NCBI GenBank assembly: GCA_002729235.1 | Contig: PBTY01000090.1 | Coordinates: 20,771 to 84,770, forward strand | DNA length: 64,000 nt | From: Rickettsiales bacterium | GTDB lineage: Bacteria > Bacteroidota > Bacteroidia > Cytophagales > Cyclobacteriaceae | Reading direction: 5' to 3' | In this document: one piece after another, positions 27,371-37,065 of the stretch | How positions within the stretch are numbered: the first letter of the stretch is position 1 | How the letters are laid out: every line of letters starts with the position of its first letter | Program-made: the position numbers and the translations under genes | The notes under the pieces: model-generated | Databases searched by the model: none | Told to the model about the DNA's origin: nothing | What the model saw: the letters and a program-made list of their open reading frames with translations, nothing else

Positions 27371-28531
27371 TCAGTTTAGATATTTGGCTATGGGTAATTT
27401 TAGCTCAAAAGGTATTGAGTCAAATTGACGGAGATGTATCTTAAGTTCATCTAGCGATATATTTGAAGTATCTGCACCGTTTAATTTTGAATTGTAAAAT
27501 ATCAATTGAGTTGTATCTCGAAGATTATATAAGCTTATATTATCAAATAAGCTGTCAATTGGAATTTTAATTGAACAATCAATAAAACATGTGATATTTC
27601 CGAAATTCAGTTTCTTTCCTTCAATATCAATTCCCACTAAATAACTATTAGCAATAATTCCTTCATCAAAGTATAACTGATTAACACTTACATCGGATGA
27701 GGTAACGAAAGAATTATAAGCTGAAAATCTGCTTATCTCCCTAACTGCTCCATAGTTTGACAGATAAAGATTTACAAATGATTTATCAATACGCAACCAT
27801 TTGAGTTTAGTATTTATGCTTTTAAATGATCCCTGCGACCCATTCATAGATGTAGCAACAATTTCATTATCCCAAGAAGCAACATCAAATTGTAAATTAT
27901 TATAATCTAAACTCTGTAAATGATTATAGAAAAGAGAATGACTAACAGACTCAGGCCCATCAAACCTTAAGCCAATATCAGAAGTCAGATATTTTATATC
28001 AGGATACTTATTGTCAATAAATACAGGGGCAATTCGACCTACGTTTCTTACTAATTCCTTATTTGGTTCTCGAATATTATAGCCATTGTAAACTTCCACA
28101 GGATTCCACCATGGATCAATTTTGTGTGGAATTGAATCGGATTGAAGATATATGAAGTCCATTAAGATATGGTAGTTAGTGTAGCCATTGCTAAGAAGGT
28201 CAGCATATATCCCAAATCTTGTGGTAAGCCTATTTAATTCAATTTCATACAGTGTTTGCTGAAACGAGAAAACAGCAACATATATTCCCACTACCCAAAG
28301 TACAAATCCACTTGGTTGGCGACTTCCTTTCTTCTTACTTTTTGGGATTCTTATTTTCTGCCATAGGAAGCCAAGGCCTAAATAGATATAACACCAAGCT
28401 CCTATTTGTTTTATGAATTTCCAAATAATCCTCCAAAGTTTATGAAGGCGTTTAAATGCAATCTTTTGAGCCATAAACAAAGGTATCAATAAATTATCTG
28501 TAGAAAGCTGGTAACCAGACCTATCATCCAT
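27371..28531 (-). CDS. Orphan membrane-anchored protein
   Basis: A 386-aa frame. Two hydrophobic segments lie near residues 43-59 and 77-95, separated by a basic loop (KIRIPKSKKKGSRQ), followed by a 290-residue region with many Asn, Ser and Tyr and repeated hydrophobic strands (KLNFGNITCFID, NLYLSNYGAV) that could be a beta-solenoid resembling loose pentapeptide-like repeats. No family recognised. It starts the orphan block at 27.4-29.7 kb and reads opposite to the next two genes. Confidence 0.55.
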   Translation of the reverse strand: MDDRSGYQLSTDNLLIPLFMAQKIAFKRLHKLWRIIWKFIKQIGAWCYIYLGLGFLWQKIRIPKSKKKGSRQPSGFVLWVVGIYVAVFSFQQTLYEIELNRLTTRFGIYADLLSNGYTNYHILMDFIYLQSDSIPHKIDPWWNPVEVYNGYNIREPNKELVRNVGRIAPVFIDNKYPDIKYLTSDIGLRFDGPESVSHSLFYNHLQSLDYNNLQFDVASWDNEIVATSMNGSQGSFKSINTKLKWLRIDKSFVNLYLSNYGAVREISRFSAYNSFVTSSDVSVNQLYFDEGIIANSYLVGIDIEGKKLNFGNITCFIDCSIKIPIDSLFDNISLYNLRDTTQLIFYNSKLNGADTSNISLDELKIHLRQFDSIPFELKLPIAKYLN

Positions 28532-28547
28532 AAGCTAACTGAGCCAC

Positions 28548-28578
28548 TTGCAAAGGCTCGTGGTATGAGATACCTTTA
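28548..28578 (+). promoter_or_regulatory. Probable promoter for the next orphan gene
   Basis: TTG (28548-28550), a 20-bp spacer and TACCTTTA (28571-28578), one base from the Bacteroidetes -7 consensus TAnnTTTG. It lies 21 bases before the TTG start of the next gene. Confidence 0.45.
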
Positions 28579-28599
28579 TAGAAGTTTGAAAAGTCCAAC

Positions 28600-29130
28600 T
28601 TGCGGAAGCCAAAGGTTAGGCAAAATATCCCTCGAGTGAAAAATAGATTCTACAAAATATCAGTAAATATTGGTCCGTTGCGGATTACCAACAATTCCAA
28701 AGTTTATAAAATAGAAGATGGGAAAAGCACTATAATTCCTGGAATAAAATATTCTCTGGTCTGTATTCTGTTTGGATGGTGGGGATTTCGATTCTATCGA
28801 GCAATCACGGATACGTTGGAAGCTCTCGACACTAATTTCTCAGGTGGTGAAGATGTAACTCAGCTAATATCTAGCCAAGATTATGATGAAGACACAAATT
28901 ACGTTTGGAACAATCTCCTAAGACAAACCACAAGGAACATTACGAAAGATGAATTGGAGATTGTACTAGCAATACAAAATGAATACCTCGAAAATCATCC
29001 GACTAACATTTATACAACTGCAAACACATCTTTTATTCTTTTTGCACTCAAAAAACTGAACATCGAACATTTCACGAATGAAGTTATTGAAGATATTTAT
29101 GACGCCTTAAAAATGTACAGTTCCAAATGA
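28600..29130 (+). CDS. Orphan protein with one membrane helix
   Basis: A 176-aa frame beginning at TTG 28600; GTG at 28636 is an alternative and there is no ATG before the hydrophobic segment. A basic N-terminal region is followed by one or two short hydrophobic stretches around residues 51-68 (SLVCILFGWWGFRFYRAI), then an acidic, soluble C-terminal domain (SGGEDVTQLISSQDYDED). No family recognised. It shares the orphan block with two genes, and coding is supported by a plausible promoter. Confidence 0.5.
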   Translation: MRKPKVRQNIPRVKNRFYKISVNIGPLRITNNSKVYKIEDGKSTIIPGIKYSLVCILFGWWGFRFYRAITDTLEALDTNFSGGEDVTQLISSQDYDEDTNYVWNNLLRQTTRNITKDELEIVLAIQNEYLENHPTNIYTTANTSFILFALKKLNIEHFTNEVIEDIYDALKMYSSK

Positions 29131-29199
29131 CGACTTTGCGATACTTTTATTGAAATTTAAAAAAGTCCAGCTAACACAAGATAATTGGTCATTCCTCCC

Positions 29200-29730
29200 T
29201 TGAGAAAGATTCTTTTGTTAACCTTAATTGCTGCTTACACAACTGCCTGTATAACTGACAATAGACCAAGTTTAACTGGCTCTTATTATAGATGCTTACA
29301 AGATGGTGAATATCAGGAACACAGAATTGGTGAGAACAGAATTATGTTCATTGGATCTCTATTTCCAGATGATCTCTATTTTATGAGTAACCGAATACAT
29401 GGTGATACACTACTGATTTCAGGATTGAACTTTGATCTAATGTTCGGAACAGATACACTAACTATTATAAGCTTAACCGACTCCTCGCTTACTCTTAACA
29501 ACCGATTTGGTGACTTTGAACTGAAACGTCTGAGTTACGAAATTCCTGCAATAGATTCATTGAATCTTGAACAATCCATTACCGAACTCCTAAGTGGCTT
29601 TAGAGAACGTTCATTAAAAGCAAATTGTCCAGACCTACGAACCGAGGAAGAAAAGAACCCAGATATTCCACAAGGTGTAGTAGATGATAATTTTGAGGAC
29701 ATTACTTACATAGATTCTATTCCTAACTAA
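29200..29730 (+). CDS. Putative lipoprotein, orphan
   Basis: A 176-aa frame. The start must be a TTG (29200 or 29185), since no ATG is available. The N-terminus RKILLLTLIAAYTTAC is a lipoprotein signal peptide with Cys as the likely lipidation site, although the lipobox is loose. The mature part is acidic with short beta-strand-like patterns. No family recognised. It reads in the same direction as the preceding orphan, 70 bases later. Confidence 0.5.
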   Translation: MRKILLLTLIAAYTTACITDNRPSLTGSYYRCLQDGEYQEHRIGENRIMFIGSLFPDDLYFMSNRIHGDTLLISGLNFDLMFGTDTLTIISLTDSSLTLNNRFGDFELKRLSYEIPAIDSLNLEQSITELLSGFRERSLKANCPDLRTEEEKNPDIPQGVVDDNFEDITYIDSIPN

Positions 29731-29797
29731 TTGCAATACACAAATCGCCACGATATGTATGCCTCAAAGCGATTCCCTAAAACAGACAATATTTTGC

Positions 29798-30310
29798 TTA
29801 CAGACGGTGATAGCTGAGAAAAGTCGAGATAAATGCCTCTTTCTTTCTTAGAGAGACAGGAATTTTATGACCAGACCTCAGATGAATAATTCCTGACTTG
29901 TCATACCTGTCAATAAATTCCAGATTGACCATATAGGATTGATGGGGACGGGTGAAGTTGAATCTCGCAAGTGTTTCTTCGTATGTTATTAGGGGCTTGG
30001 AGACGATGTATTTCTTTCCATTTACTAAATAAAAGGAGGTGTACCCTTTGTCAGATTCGCAGAATAGCAGTTCTTGTAGATCTACCACCTGAAAGCAATC
30101 ACTCAATGACAAGATCAGCTTTCTACCGGATTTGATAGATTCCTTATGACCAAATGGGTTACTATTTAACTCCTCAATTTCGGGTTCAAGTCTATTATTT
30201 ACTGAAACCTCGAGCACCGTCGAGCTTTCATGCATTGATCGATTCTCTTTCTTAATATACATCTCTGGGACAGTGATTTGCTCGTGGCTCAAAGTCTCTT
30301 TCACTTTCAT
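29798..30310 (-). CDS. LytTR-domain DNA-binding regulator without receiver
   Basis: A 170-aa protein. Residues about 65-168 form a LytTR DNA-binding domain: DCFQVVDLQELLFCESDKGYT, ARFNFTRPHQSYMVNLEFIDRYD and GHKIPVSLRKK are the characteristic strands. The N-terminal 65 residues are polar and without a receiver or TM segment, so the signal must reach it another way. LytTR proteins bind direct repeats upstream of promoters. The neighbouring minus-strand 7TMR-DISM gene is 155 bases upstream. Confidence 0.85.
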   Translation of the reverse strand: MKVKETLSHEQITVPEMYIKKENRSMHESSTVLEVSVNNRLEPEIEELNSNPFGHKESIKSGRKLILSLSDCFQVVDLQELLFCESDKGYTSFYLVNGKKYIVSKPLITYEETLARFNFTRPHQSYMVNLEFIDRYDKSGIIHLRSGHKIPVSLRKKEAFISTFLSYHRL

Positions 30311-30465
30311 TTATTAGTGATCATTATACTGCATTAGACACAATCTAGTTGTTGATCAACCAGACCATTAACTTCTACGAACCTATAAAATGACCTGCTT
30401 TAAGGCAAAGATCTGAAGGGGGACAATTAGGGGGACACACTATTAAATAACTGAATAATAGCAGG

Positions 30466-32025
30466 TTACATTTTGGAAAATCGGAGAAGATAGTCTTCAA
30501 GCCTCTCGTCAATAGCAATTTTGAGTTTCTTTCTAACCCTGGTTCTGCTCTTTTTCACACTATCGGGAGCTATCTGAAGAATCGAAGCGATTTCTTTTTG
30601 AGTGTATCCTATATGAATCAATAAGAGGAGTCTGATTTCTGACTTGGTCAAATCCGGGTGCTGCTTGACTAATTGGTTATAAAATTCGGGTTGTAACTGA
30701 TCAAACAAGACTTTGAACTCATCCCATTCATCTTCAGAACTTAGAGAACTTTCTACCAGCTTCAAAATACTCGCAAAATCGGTCTTTTTGATCTTTCTGT
30801 CATCTTTCAGCTCGTTCTCTCGCTCTCCTAATACTTGTCGTGTCTGATTAAGTTCTAGTTCTAATTCATTACTTGTATTCAGCTTTTTCTTAATAAGAAC
30901 GGTTATGAAATAAGTGAAGCCAATGAACTCAAATATGGTTCCAATTTTAAAATATGAAAACGGGTCCCCTGGCAGCATGGTCATATGACTATCCAATAAA
31001 CCCAGAGTAACAAAAAAGATAAAGAATGAGAAGGCGATCAGGTAATAGGTTGATTCTAGTTTCCTTTTTTTATACGAATAACTCACAATCAAAAGCGACG
31101 TAACAATCCACAAAAATCCGAGCAGATTTTCAGTCATATGTAAGGTACTTATCGAGAACCCAGGAAAAGAAAACTGATAAATGGTAGTGGTACCAAGAGT
31201 CAGAATAAGAAGTATGATGATGAATTTGTAAAAACGTCTATTTGTTTCTTTCGTTTTGAGGAATCTCATCGCGAATAAAATACTGGTGAGTATCCATAGT
31301 CGAATGGATACGAACATCAGGTGATCGATGGTAGCATGGCTTAAACCCCGCCCGTAGAGTCTACCCTCTACAAAAAGATACATCAGGCAACTACAAAGAA
31401 TGTAGGCTCCATAAAAATAATAGATGTTGCTTCGTATACTCTGGAAATAGAACAAATTGATCAGTATGAGTATTGCGATTACCCCGTAAAAAACAATATC
31501 AAAGATGAGTGTTCCTTGCTTGATTGCATGAAAGTCATTTAGAGACACTAACTGAGGAGTTCCTTGCAATATTCTACCGTCGCTTGATGTGGATATGTAG
31601 TAGGTACCTTTCTCTCCTGCGCCTAAGTCAATTTGAAAATTGGGCTTGGCAAAGTGGTGTGTTCGGTGATCATTGAAGTCTGTATCAATCCCCTCTTCAA
31701 CCGGCTTAAGTTGATGGTTAAGCTCATCTAGTTCGTAGAATCGATAGTTTTGATTGATCAGATCTCCACACAAAACAACCAATGAGGTAGGTTTTCCTGT
31801 ATTTAAAATTTCCAGTTTGATCCAGGCAACACCTTCATAGAAACCCAGATCTAGATCATTACCGTCAGTAAATTCAAACTGCTCAAAATCTTCAACATCA
31901 TGAACCACATCTTTAGCTACTTCAAAAGAGTAATCTACCTCTGGTCTTTCTGAATTGGAGCAAGCTGAGAAAAGGCTCCAAAGCATTGCTAAGGAGATAA
32001 GGAAGACGGAGTTGCTTTTTATCAA
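30466..32025 (-). CDS. 7TMR-DISM sensor with C-terminal LuxR-like HTH
   Basis: A 519-aa protein. The N-terminus looks like a lipoprotein signal (LFSAC near residue 22). A 7TMR-DISMED2-like extracellular domain (about 30-160, GFYEGVAWIKLEILNTG) is followed by seven TM helices (about 178-385), a coiled-coil linker (LNTSNELELELNQTRQVLGE) and a C-terminal helix-turn-helix of LuxR/GerE type (about 450-519, TKSEIRLLLLIHIGYTQKEIASILQ). This layout makes a one-component membrane-bound regulator: it should bind a carbohydrate-like ligand outside and DNA inside. Start at ATG 32025. Confidence 0.85.
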   Translation of the reverse strand: MIKSNSVFLISLAMLWSLFSACSNSERPEVDYSFEVAKDVVHDVEDFEQFEFTDGNDLDLGFYEGVAWIKLEILNTGKPTSLVVLCGDLINQNYRFYELDELNHQLKPVEEGIDTDFNDHRTHHFAKPNFQIDLGAGEKGTYYISTSSDGRILQGTPQLVSLNDFHAIKQGTLIFDIVFYGVIAILILINLFYFQSIRSNIYYFYGAYILCSCLMYLFVEGRLYGRGLSHATIDHLMFVSIRLWILTSILFAMRFLKTKETNRRFYKFIIILLILTLGTTTIYQFSFPGFSISTLHMTENLLGFLWIVTSLLIVSYSYKKRKLESTYYLIAFSFFIFFVTLGLLDSHMTMLPGDPFSYFKIGTIFEFIGFTYFITVLIKKKLNTSNELELELNQTRQVLGERENELKDDRKIKKTDFASILKLVESSLSSEDEWDEFKVLFDQLQPEFYNQLVKQHPDLTKSEIRLLLLIHIGYTQKEIASILQIAPDSVKKSRTRVRKKLKIAIDERLEDYLLRFSKM

Positions 32026-32132
32026 GTCTAGTTAAAGTGAAGGCTACTGAAATGATGCACAATAGCAATGTTAATGCATTCATCTGCAATATTACCTATC
32101 GCTCCACTTCTTATCATGCTAAAAGCAATGTA

Positions 32133-32525
32133 CTACTTACCTTTCTTCAATTTCATATCTATTTTCATGATATGATTCACTAACCACTTGATCAATACCT
32201 CATGGAACTCCTTAAGTAATACTTCTTTGTTTTTAGCAGGTTTATAGTTGACTCGAAACTTTTTGTAATAGTCTAGAAACTTACCATGAGCTTCCTTGTT
32301 CTGTTCATAAGCACTGCAATGTTCCTTAAGCATACAGGATTCTTCCAAACTGAAATGTGTCGCACAAAACATTTGAAAGAAATTAAGAATGATCTCAATA
32401 CGAGGACCTTCAAAATAACGATCATTGAGGCATTCTTCCAGGTCGTTTATATAGTTAAAAAGTGATTGATGTTGCTCATCAATTTCTTCGAATCCTGTTT
32501 CGAATCGTTCTTCCCACGTTACCAT
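32133..32525 (-). CDS. Bacteriohemerythrin
   Basis: A 130-aa protein matching the hemerythrin family in length and iron ligands: H19, H57, E61, H80, H118 and D123 lie in the expected order (HQSLFNYIN, HFSLEE, HGKF, HIMKID). It binds a non-heme di-iron centre that takes up O2 reversibly and may sense or buffer oxygen. Cytoplasmic. It lies 107 bases upstream of the 7TMR-DISM gene in the same direction and may be co-transcribed with it, which would link oxygen binding to that sensor. Confidence 0.9.
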   Translation of the reverse strand: MVTWEERFETGFEEIDEQHQSLFNYINDLEECLNDRYFEGPRIEIILNFFQMFCATHFSLEESCMLKEHCSAYEQNKEAHGKFLDYYKKFRVNYKPAKNKEVLLKEFHEVLIKWLVNHIMKIDMKLKKGK

Positions 32526-32769
32526 TTGCTGTTGAGTATTACTATTGCTGACCGTTACTATTGGAGTGCAAGTTTATGGCAATAAACAATGAATAATCTA
32601 AGGGTTTTGCCTAATAATACGGATTCTGACAAAGATCATATTAAGCAAACTCTGGAAACAAACAACACTACTGTCACCTTATACTATGTTGGCAACTGTA
32701 AACTCCTTCTCTTTTCTCAAGGCGCTTTTAGATACAGCAATTATCAAATTGATGATAATCACCTAAGGA

Positions 32770-35700
32770 TCATTTCTTTATCCCCAGACCTCCTATTCTC
32801 AAGAACAGAGTGAACATTGCTGCTAGTGAACCTAACAGCGTATTTAAATCATCCAAAATAGATATTTGACCAAAAGATATGAATACTATTAGAGCTACAA
32901 TTATCAGAATTAGAATGGAAGAAGCTTTACCCCAAGTTCCTTCTTTCCTAATTTCCAATTCTTTTTCTAATGCCTCGTCACTATTAACTTTCGACAGGAT
33001 AAAGTTTGAAAAACTCTCATTCATTAATCTTAATGAATGGTCATAGACAAGAATTCCTTTATTCAACAAATCGAGAATTCCATCTACATTATTCGTATTC
33101 ACAAATTTATCCTTCGCTATGTCGTAAACAATGTAACGTTCTTCCTTAGAAAGTGAATTCCAAATAGAAAAATAATAGGAATAGGACACCTCCTGAATTT
33201 TCAATATGTAATCTTCATGTACTGATGAATAATCATCTCGATCTCCCTGGTTTATTTTGAAAAGCCCGTCAAAATAAGGTTTCAAATTATACATGTAATT
33301 GCCATTTCTAGTTTCGTTTGTAAACAGGTTACTCATTTTAGGATTGAAAGTATTGATATCATCCTCTTCGCTTTCCAAATCATCTGTTTCAAACAACTGC
33401 AATGGAAGTGTTATTTTGGTAAAACTGCCTAACAGGTTAAGCCATTTCTTGTAATCCACTTGAAACTCTGATAACTGTTCTCGTAAGGTTAACATGACAT
33501 CACTTACCTCACCTTTGGTATCCAACATGCCTTCTACTTTTCTTATCTCCTGTTCATAAAAGTCATAGATATTTATTGGATTTATTTCTGATGAAAGGTT
33601 TACGGCCACAGAGTCATGATCCACTAGCCTCTCCAGTATTTTTAATTTAACCTGATTCAGACTGTGATCATTGTAAGCAAATTCAAAATGTTCTATAAAG
33701 ATCACGAACTTATGTTCTTTATCACTTCGTTCATACAAAGTTTCAATAAGCTTTTTAATATCGTCTTTATCATTGTTGGCTGTATTCAGCAGTTTTTCCA
33801 GATAGGCTCCTGGATCATTCTCCATACTCAAAATAGAAGATGACAGACCATCAATATCATACATATCGATTATTAAGAAAGTGTACTGTCTATTGACATT
33901 GCAAGACAGCTCATTTTTGATAATGGATATATGAGAAGCATTCACACCTACAATCAAAGTATTATTATAAGAATTGATTGGTCGGGAGTAGTTTTTGGAG
34001 TGCAGCAATCTATGAATGATCGTCTCTTTGCCCTCTAAGGTTAGTCCTTTGCAATTGGATCCAACAAACACGTCTTTGAATTGGTCTGGCCCCTGATAGG
34101 TCAATCGGTGGTATACTCTCTTGAAGTCCAACCCGAATAGTTTGTGAATCACGAATGTGATCAAGCCAATAGAAATGAATAGGATCAGTATCAAAACTAT
34201 TAGAACAAACCAATTTGGACTGACATCTCCATTTCTCATCCAAGATCCCAAAACGGATGGATCATTGGCGTAATGAATTGGTTTTTGCCCATCAAAAGAG
34301 TATTTGAAACAATGAGAGTCCCTATCATAGCTCCAATACTTATTCTGGTTTGGGCTTACGAATCCTGCCGTATTTTTTCCGTATTCATTAAGCGCCATTC
34401 TTATGGAAGCATATACTTTATCAAACCCTGTTATACTGTCTTTATCATGCCTTGTGTTACAATCTTTAGGCTCAACTTGTACATGCAAATGGTGTTTATC
34501 CCTATCATTTAAAACGATATATTCAATGTAGTCACTGGAATTCGAATTGGTTAAAAGGTCTTTGTACGAATTCAATTTATTGCTTGACCATTCTCTTTCT
34601 GACTCATGATAATTGTATATGAATTGCTTATAATAAATTTCACTTTCTTTAGAATATATGATGCTAAAGATTAACATGATTGGGATAATAGAAAACAATA
34701 CCACCCAAGACAACAGATACATCTTATATCCTTTAAATATGGCCTTTCTATCTTGAAGTATTCTTCTGAATCTGGACATGAGAAAATTGAATACTTGTGG
34801 CGTTTGATTTCGTTTATAGGATTTTAAGATTAGAGCACCCGCAACACCAAATATTAACATACCAAAGTCCCATAGAAACAAGCTATTTGCATCAATCCAG
34901 TAATTGGCTCGATTAACAATTATGGCTAACAGAATTATGCCAGCAAAAATGAAAGAGGGTATGAAAACATTGTTATCCCTGGTGTAGTAGACAGAAAAGA
35001 TCCTCTTTTGTACAGGCAAATTGATTGTTAAATAATGAAAATTTATAAACAAGAGTATCAAACTCACGAGCATTAAAGAGTTCAATAAAAACTCATGTTG
35101 ATTTTGAAAAAGAAGTGTTGTTACAACTAAATAGAAGATCCCCAAGCCATTCAAACCAAAAAGATATTTGTACAGTAAGTGGTGTTTTTCTGTATCGTAT
35201 GGCTTCAACCAATTTAAAGGAAAAACCAGCTGTTTCAGCTTTGTTGTACGGAGGTTCAACAAATAGAATATGGAATAAATCAAGCCTAGCAACAAGAGAA
35301 AAACCAGATACAAAAGCAGTGTAGTATATAATGTAATGGTATATTTTGTATGGATGTACTGTTTATCAGCGAAGGTGATAATGCGTAAATCAGGAAGATT
35401 ATCTAATTGCCGGCTATAGATATATTGTTCTTTCCCATTGTATTTAGATATATAAAAATTTTGAGCCCCATCTATTTCCTTGCCTTCGAAATTCAAGTTT
35501 GTTTCCTCATAGAAGTTCTCATTAAGGTTTTTTTCAATATTGGAATGAAATAGTGTGTTGCCTTTCCTGTCCACTATACAGAACCCATACCCTTTTTTGA
35601 CTATCGAATACATGGTGGAGCGCATCGGAGCACTCAGAGCCAATACAGGAAGAGATTCTATACCACTTTTGATACCAACACCAACTTCAAATGAACCATC

Positions 35701-36903
35701 AGTAACGGACCTAATGGACTCCAGCACAATCTCCGAATCTTTAAACTTTACCAGATCATTCTTGACGACATCAGAGATGTATTTTCTATGATTTAAATTA
35801 ATCGAAATGGCGGAGTTGTCCCGAAGTGCTAGAATTGAGCGAACTTCACCTTGACTATCGGTCCAGAATAAGCCATTGAAATAATTGAAATCATCAAATA
35901 GCGAATGAGAATTAACTCCTCGAAATCCAATTAACTTCATTTTGAAATTCTCATCCCAAATGACGGTAGTCTTATCTTCAAATAATGGCTCAAGAAAACC
36001 TGCCAGATCGCTTAAGTCATTTACGTTTTCGTCTTGAGTACGCTTTTTTAACGTTTCTAACTGTTTAACAATTTTCTCAAGTTCACCTTCAAAAGACTTT
36101 GAAATACTTTTAGAAATATCACTCAACTCCTTTTCTGTGGAAGACTTAGCTTGATAAAAATAAGAGGCCGCCCCTAGTGATAATAAAAGCAGAACTGCAG
36201 GTATGAGGACAAGAGAAAACCCGGAGAATAACACATCTGATATATATAAGCGCTCCACGTTGCTCATTACTTTAAGCTTGATCAGAGGAAGGCATAGAAT
36301 AAATAATATGGCTGAAATGGTGGATAGTATAACCAACCCCAGAGGTACTTCCCGTTTACCACTGTTAAACTTGCCTTGATTTATATAACCTGCTAGAAAT
36401 ACGTCTTGAGTAATACTCAACTTGGTTGTAAAAACTAAATAATTGTCATACCCCAATTCTACTGGATAGACCGATAGACTATCCGCCAAAATGGAATCAA
36501 AGCGTACATTGCCAAGCCTGTTGTTGGTATATAAATTCGTGTTTTCTTTAGAGTCATGTATGACGATAAAATCAAACACATCATCTCGCCTTAATATATC
36601 CCTCTGAAAAATTTCAGACAATTCAATATAGAAATACTTAACAGACTCACTATCAGATGCTTGTTTGTTTTCAATTCCTTTTGTTTTTACTCTGAAAATC
36701 AGGCGGTTCTCATCAAAAAATACCTCGTCATTTGCTTCTGCTTTAGTTCGAGATGTCAAGTCTGAATCTGTCATTTCATGTAACAGAGGATTTCTTTCAC
36801 CAGAATGAGTGGAGGCCACTTTAGAACTCTTTAACAAACCATCTTTCAAGTCATTGAAATTGTGTTCTATTTGATTGATTACCCGGAGACCATTTTTTGT
36901 CAT
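32770..36903 (-). CDS. Giant membrane sensor with degenerate P-loop-like module
   Basis: A 1,377-aa frame from ATG 36903. Order: an extracytoplasmic sensor region (about 1-190), a TM (about 190-215), a second TM and coiled coil (about 225-300), a PAS/Cache-like domain (about 310-540), then several TM helices (about 545-780), a second extracytoplasmic region, a TM near 920-945 and a cytoplasmic NTPase-like part. The latter has a weak Walker A equivalent (NTLIVGVNASHISI), a Walker-B-like FVIFIEHFE and a sensor-like VAVNLSSEINP, followed by a winged-helix-like segment (SKEERYIVYDIAKDKF) and a C-terminal TM pair. The expected N-terminal anchor helix is missing because it is encoded in another frame (36921-37013). 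The family is unknown to me; domain positions are approximate. Confidence 0.6.
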   Translation of the reverse strand: MTKNGLRVINQIEHNFNDLKDGLLKSSKVASTHSGERNPLLHEMTDSDLTSRTKAEANDEVFFDENRLIFRVKTKGIENKQASDSESVKYFYIELSEIFQRDILRRDDVFDFIVIHDSKENTNLYTNNRLGNVRFDSILADSLSVYPVELGYDNYLVFTTKLSITQDVFLAGYINQGKFNSGKREVPLGLVILSTISAILFILCLPLIKLKVMSNVERLYISDVLFSGFSLVLIPAVLLLLSLGAASYFYQAKSSTEKELSDISKSISKSFEGELEKIVKQLETLKKRTQDENVNDLSDLAGFLEPLFEDKTTVIWDENFKMKLIGFRGVNSHSLFDDFNYFNGLFWTDSQGEVRSILALRDNSAISINLNHRKYISDVVKNDLVKFKDSEIVLESIRSVTDGSFEVGVGIKSGIESLPVLALSAPMRSTMYSIVKKGYGFCIVDRKGNTLFHSNIEKNLNENFYEETNLNFEGKEIDGAQNFYISKYNGKEQYIYSRQLDNLPDLRIITFADKQYIHTKYTITLYTTLLLYLVFLLLLGLIYSIFYLLNLRTTKLKQLVFPLNWLKPYDTEKHHLLYKYLFGLNGLGIFYLVVTTLLFQNQHEFLLNSLMLVSLILLFINFHYLTINLPVQKRIFSVYYTRDNNVFIPSFIFAGIILLAIIVNRANYWIDANSLFLWDFGMLIFGVAGALILKSYKRNQTPQVFNFLMSRFRRILQDRKAIFKGYKMYLLSWVVLFSIIPIMLIFSIIYSKESEIYYKQFIYNYHESEREWSSNKLNSYKDLLTNSNSSDYIEYIVLNDRDKHHLHVQVEPKDCNTRHDKDSITGFDKVYASIRMALNEYGKNTAGFVSPNQNKYWSYDRDSHCFKYSFDGQKPIHYANDPSVLGSWMRNGDVSPNWFVLIVLILILFISIGLITFVIHKLFGLDFKRVYHRLTYQGPDQFKDVFVGSNCKGLTLEGKETIIHRLLHSKNYSRPINSYNNTLIVGVNASHISIIKNELSCNVNRQYTFLIIDMYDIDGLSSSILSMENDPGAYLEKLLNTANNDKDDIKKLIETLYERSDKEHKFVIFIEHFEFAYNDHSLNQVKLKILERLVDHDSVAVNLSSEINPINIYDFYEQEIRKVEGMLDTKGEVSDVMLTLREQLSEFQVDYKKWLNLLGSFTKITLPLQLFETDDLESEEDDINTFNPKMSNLFTNETRNGNYMYNLKPYFDGLFKINQGDRDDYSSVHEDYILKIQEVSYSYYFSIWNSLSKEERYIVYDIAKDKFVNTNNVDGILDLLNKGILVYDHSLRLMNESFSNFILSKVNSDEALEKELEIRKEGTWGKASSILILIIVALIVFISFGQISILDDLNTLLGSLAAMFTLFLRIGGLGIKK

Positions 36904-36920
36904 CAAGGTCTCCTGATTTT

Positions 36921-37013
36921 TTACATTATCAAAAAGTAATAAATGAAGATTGTGGCAATCACTCCGAGAGTTGTCAAAATCATCCAACCCTTATTATTAA
37001 AGCTCAGTTTCAT
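36921..37013 (-). pseudogene. Out-of-frame N-terminal anchor of the giant sensor
   Basis: A 30-codon ATG frame encoding a basic start plus one TM helix (WMILTTLGVIATIFIYY), ending in TAA at 36921. It lies just ahead of the giant sensor, two bases out of phase with it. Adding one T to the T5 tract (minus strand; plus-strand A run 36931-36935) would join it smoothly to the downstream frame (YYFFDNVKNQE), giving a 1,414-residue membrane-anchored sensor. Possible causes: a true frameshift mutation, a base-call error in a homopolymer, or slippage. Confidence 0.6.
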
Positions 37014-37065
37014 TTCGAATTAGGAAGTTGAAACATCTAATTAACGAAATCATGCCATATATTGT

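Noticed and set aside
32589..32813. Plus-strand 74-codon frame between hemerythrin and giant-sensor genes
   Set aside because: It overlaps the 3' end of the giant sensor, has no domain or signal, and its composition looks like spacer.
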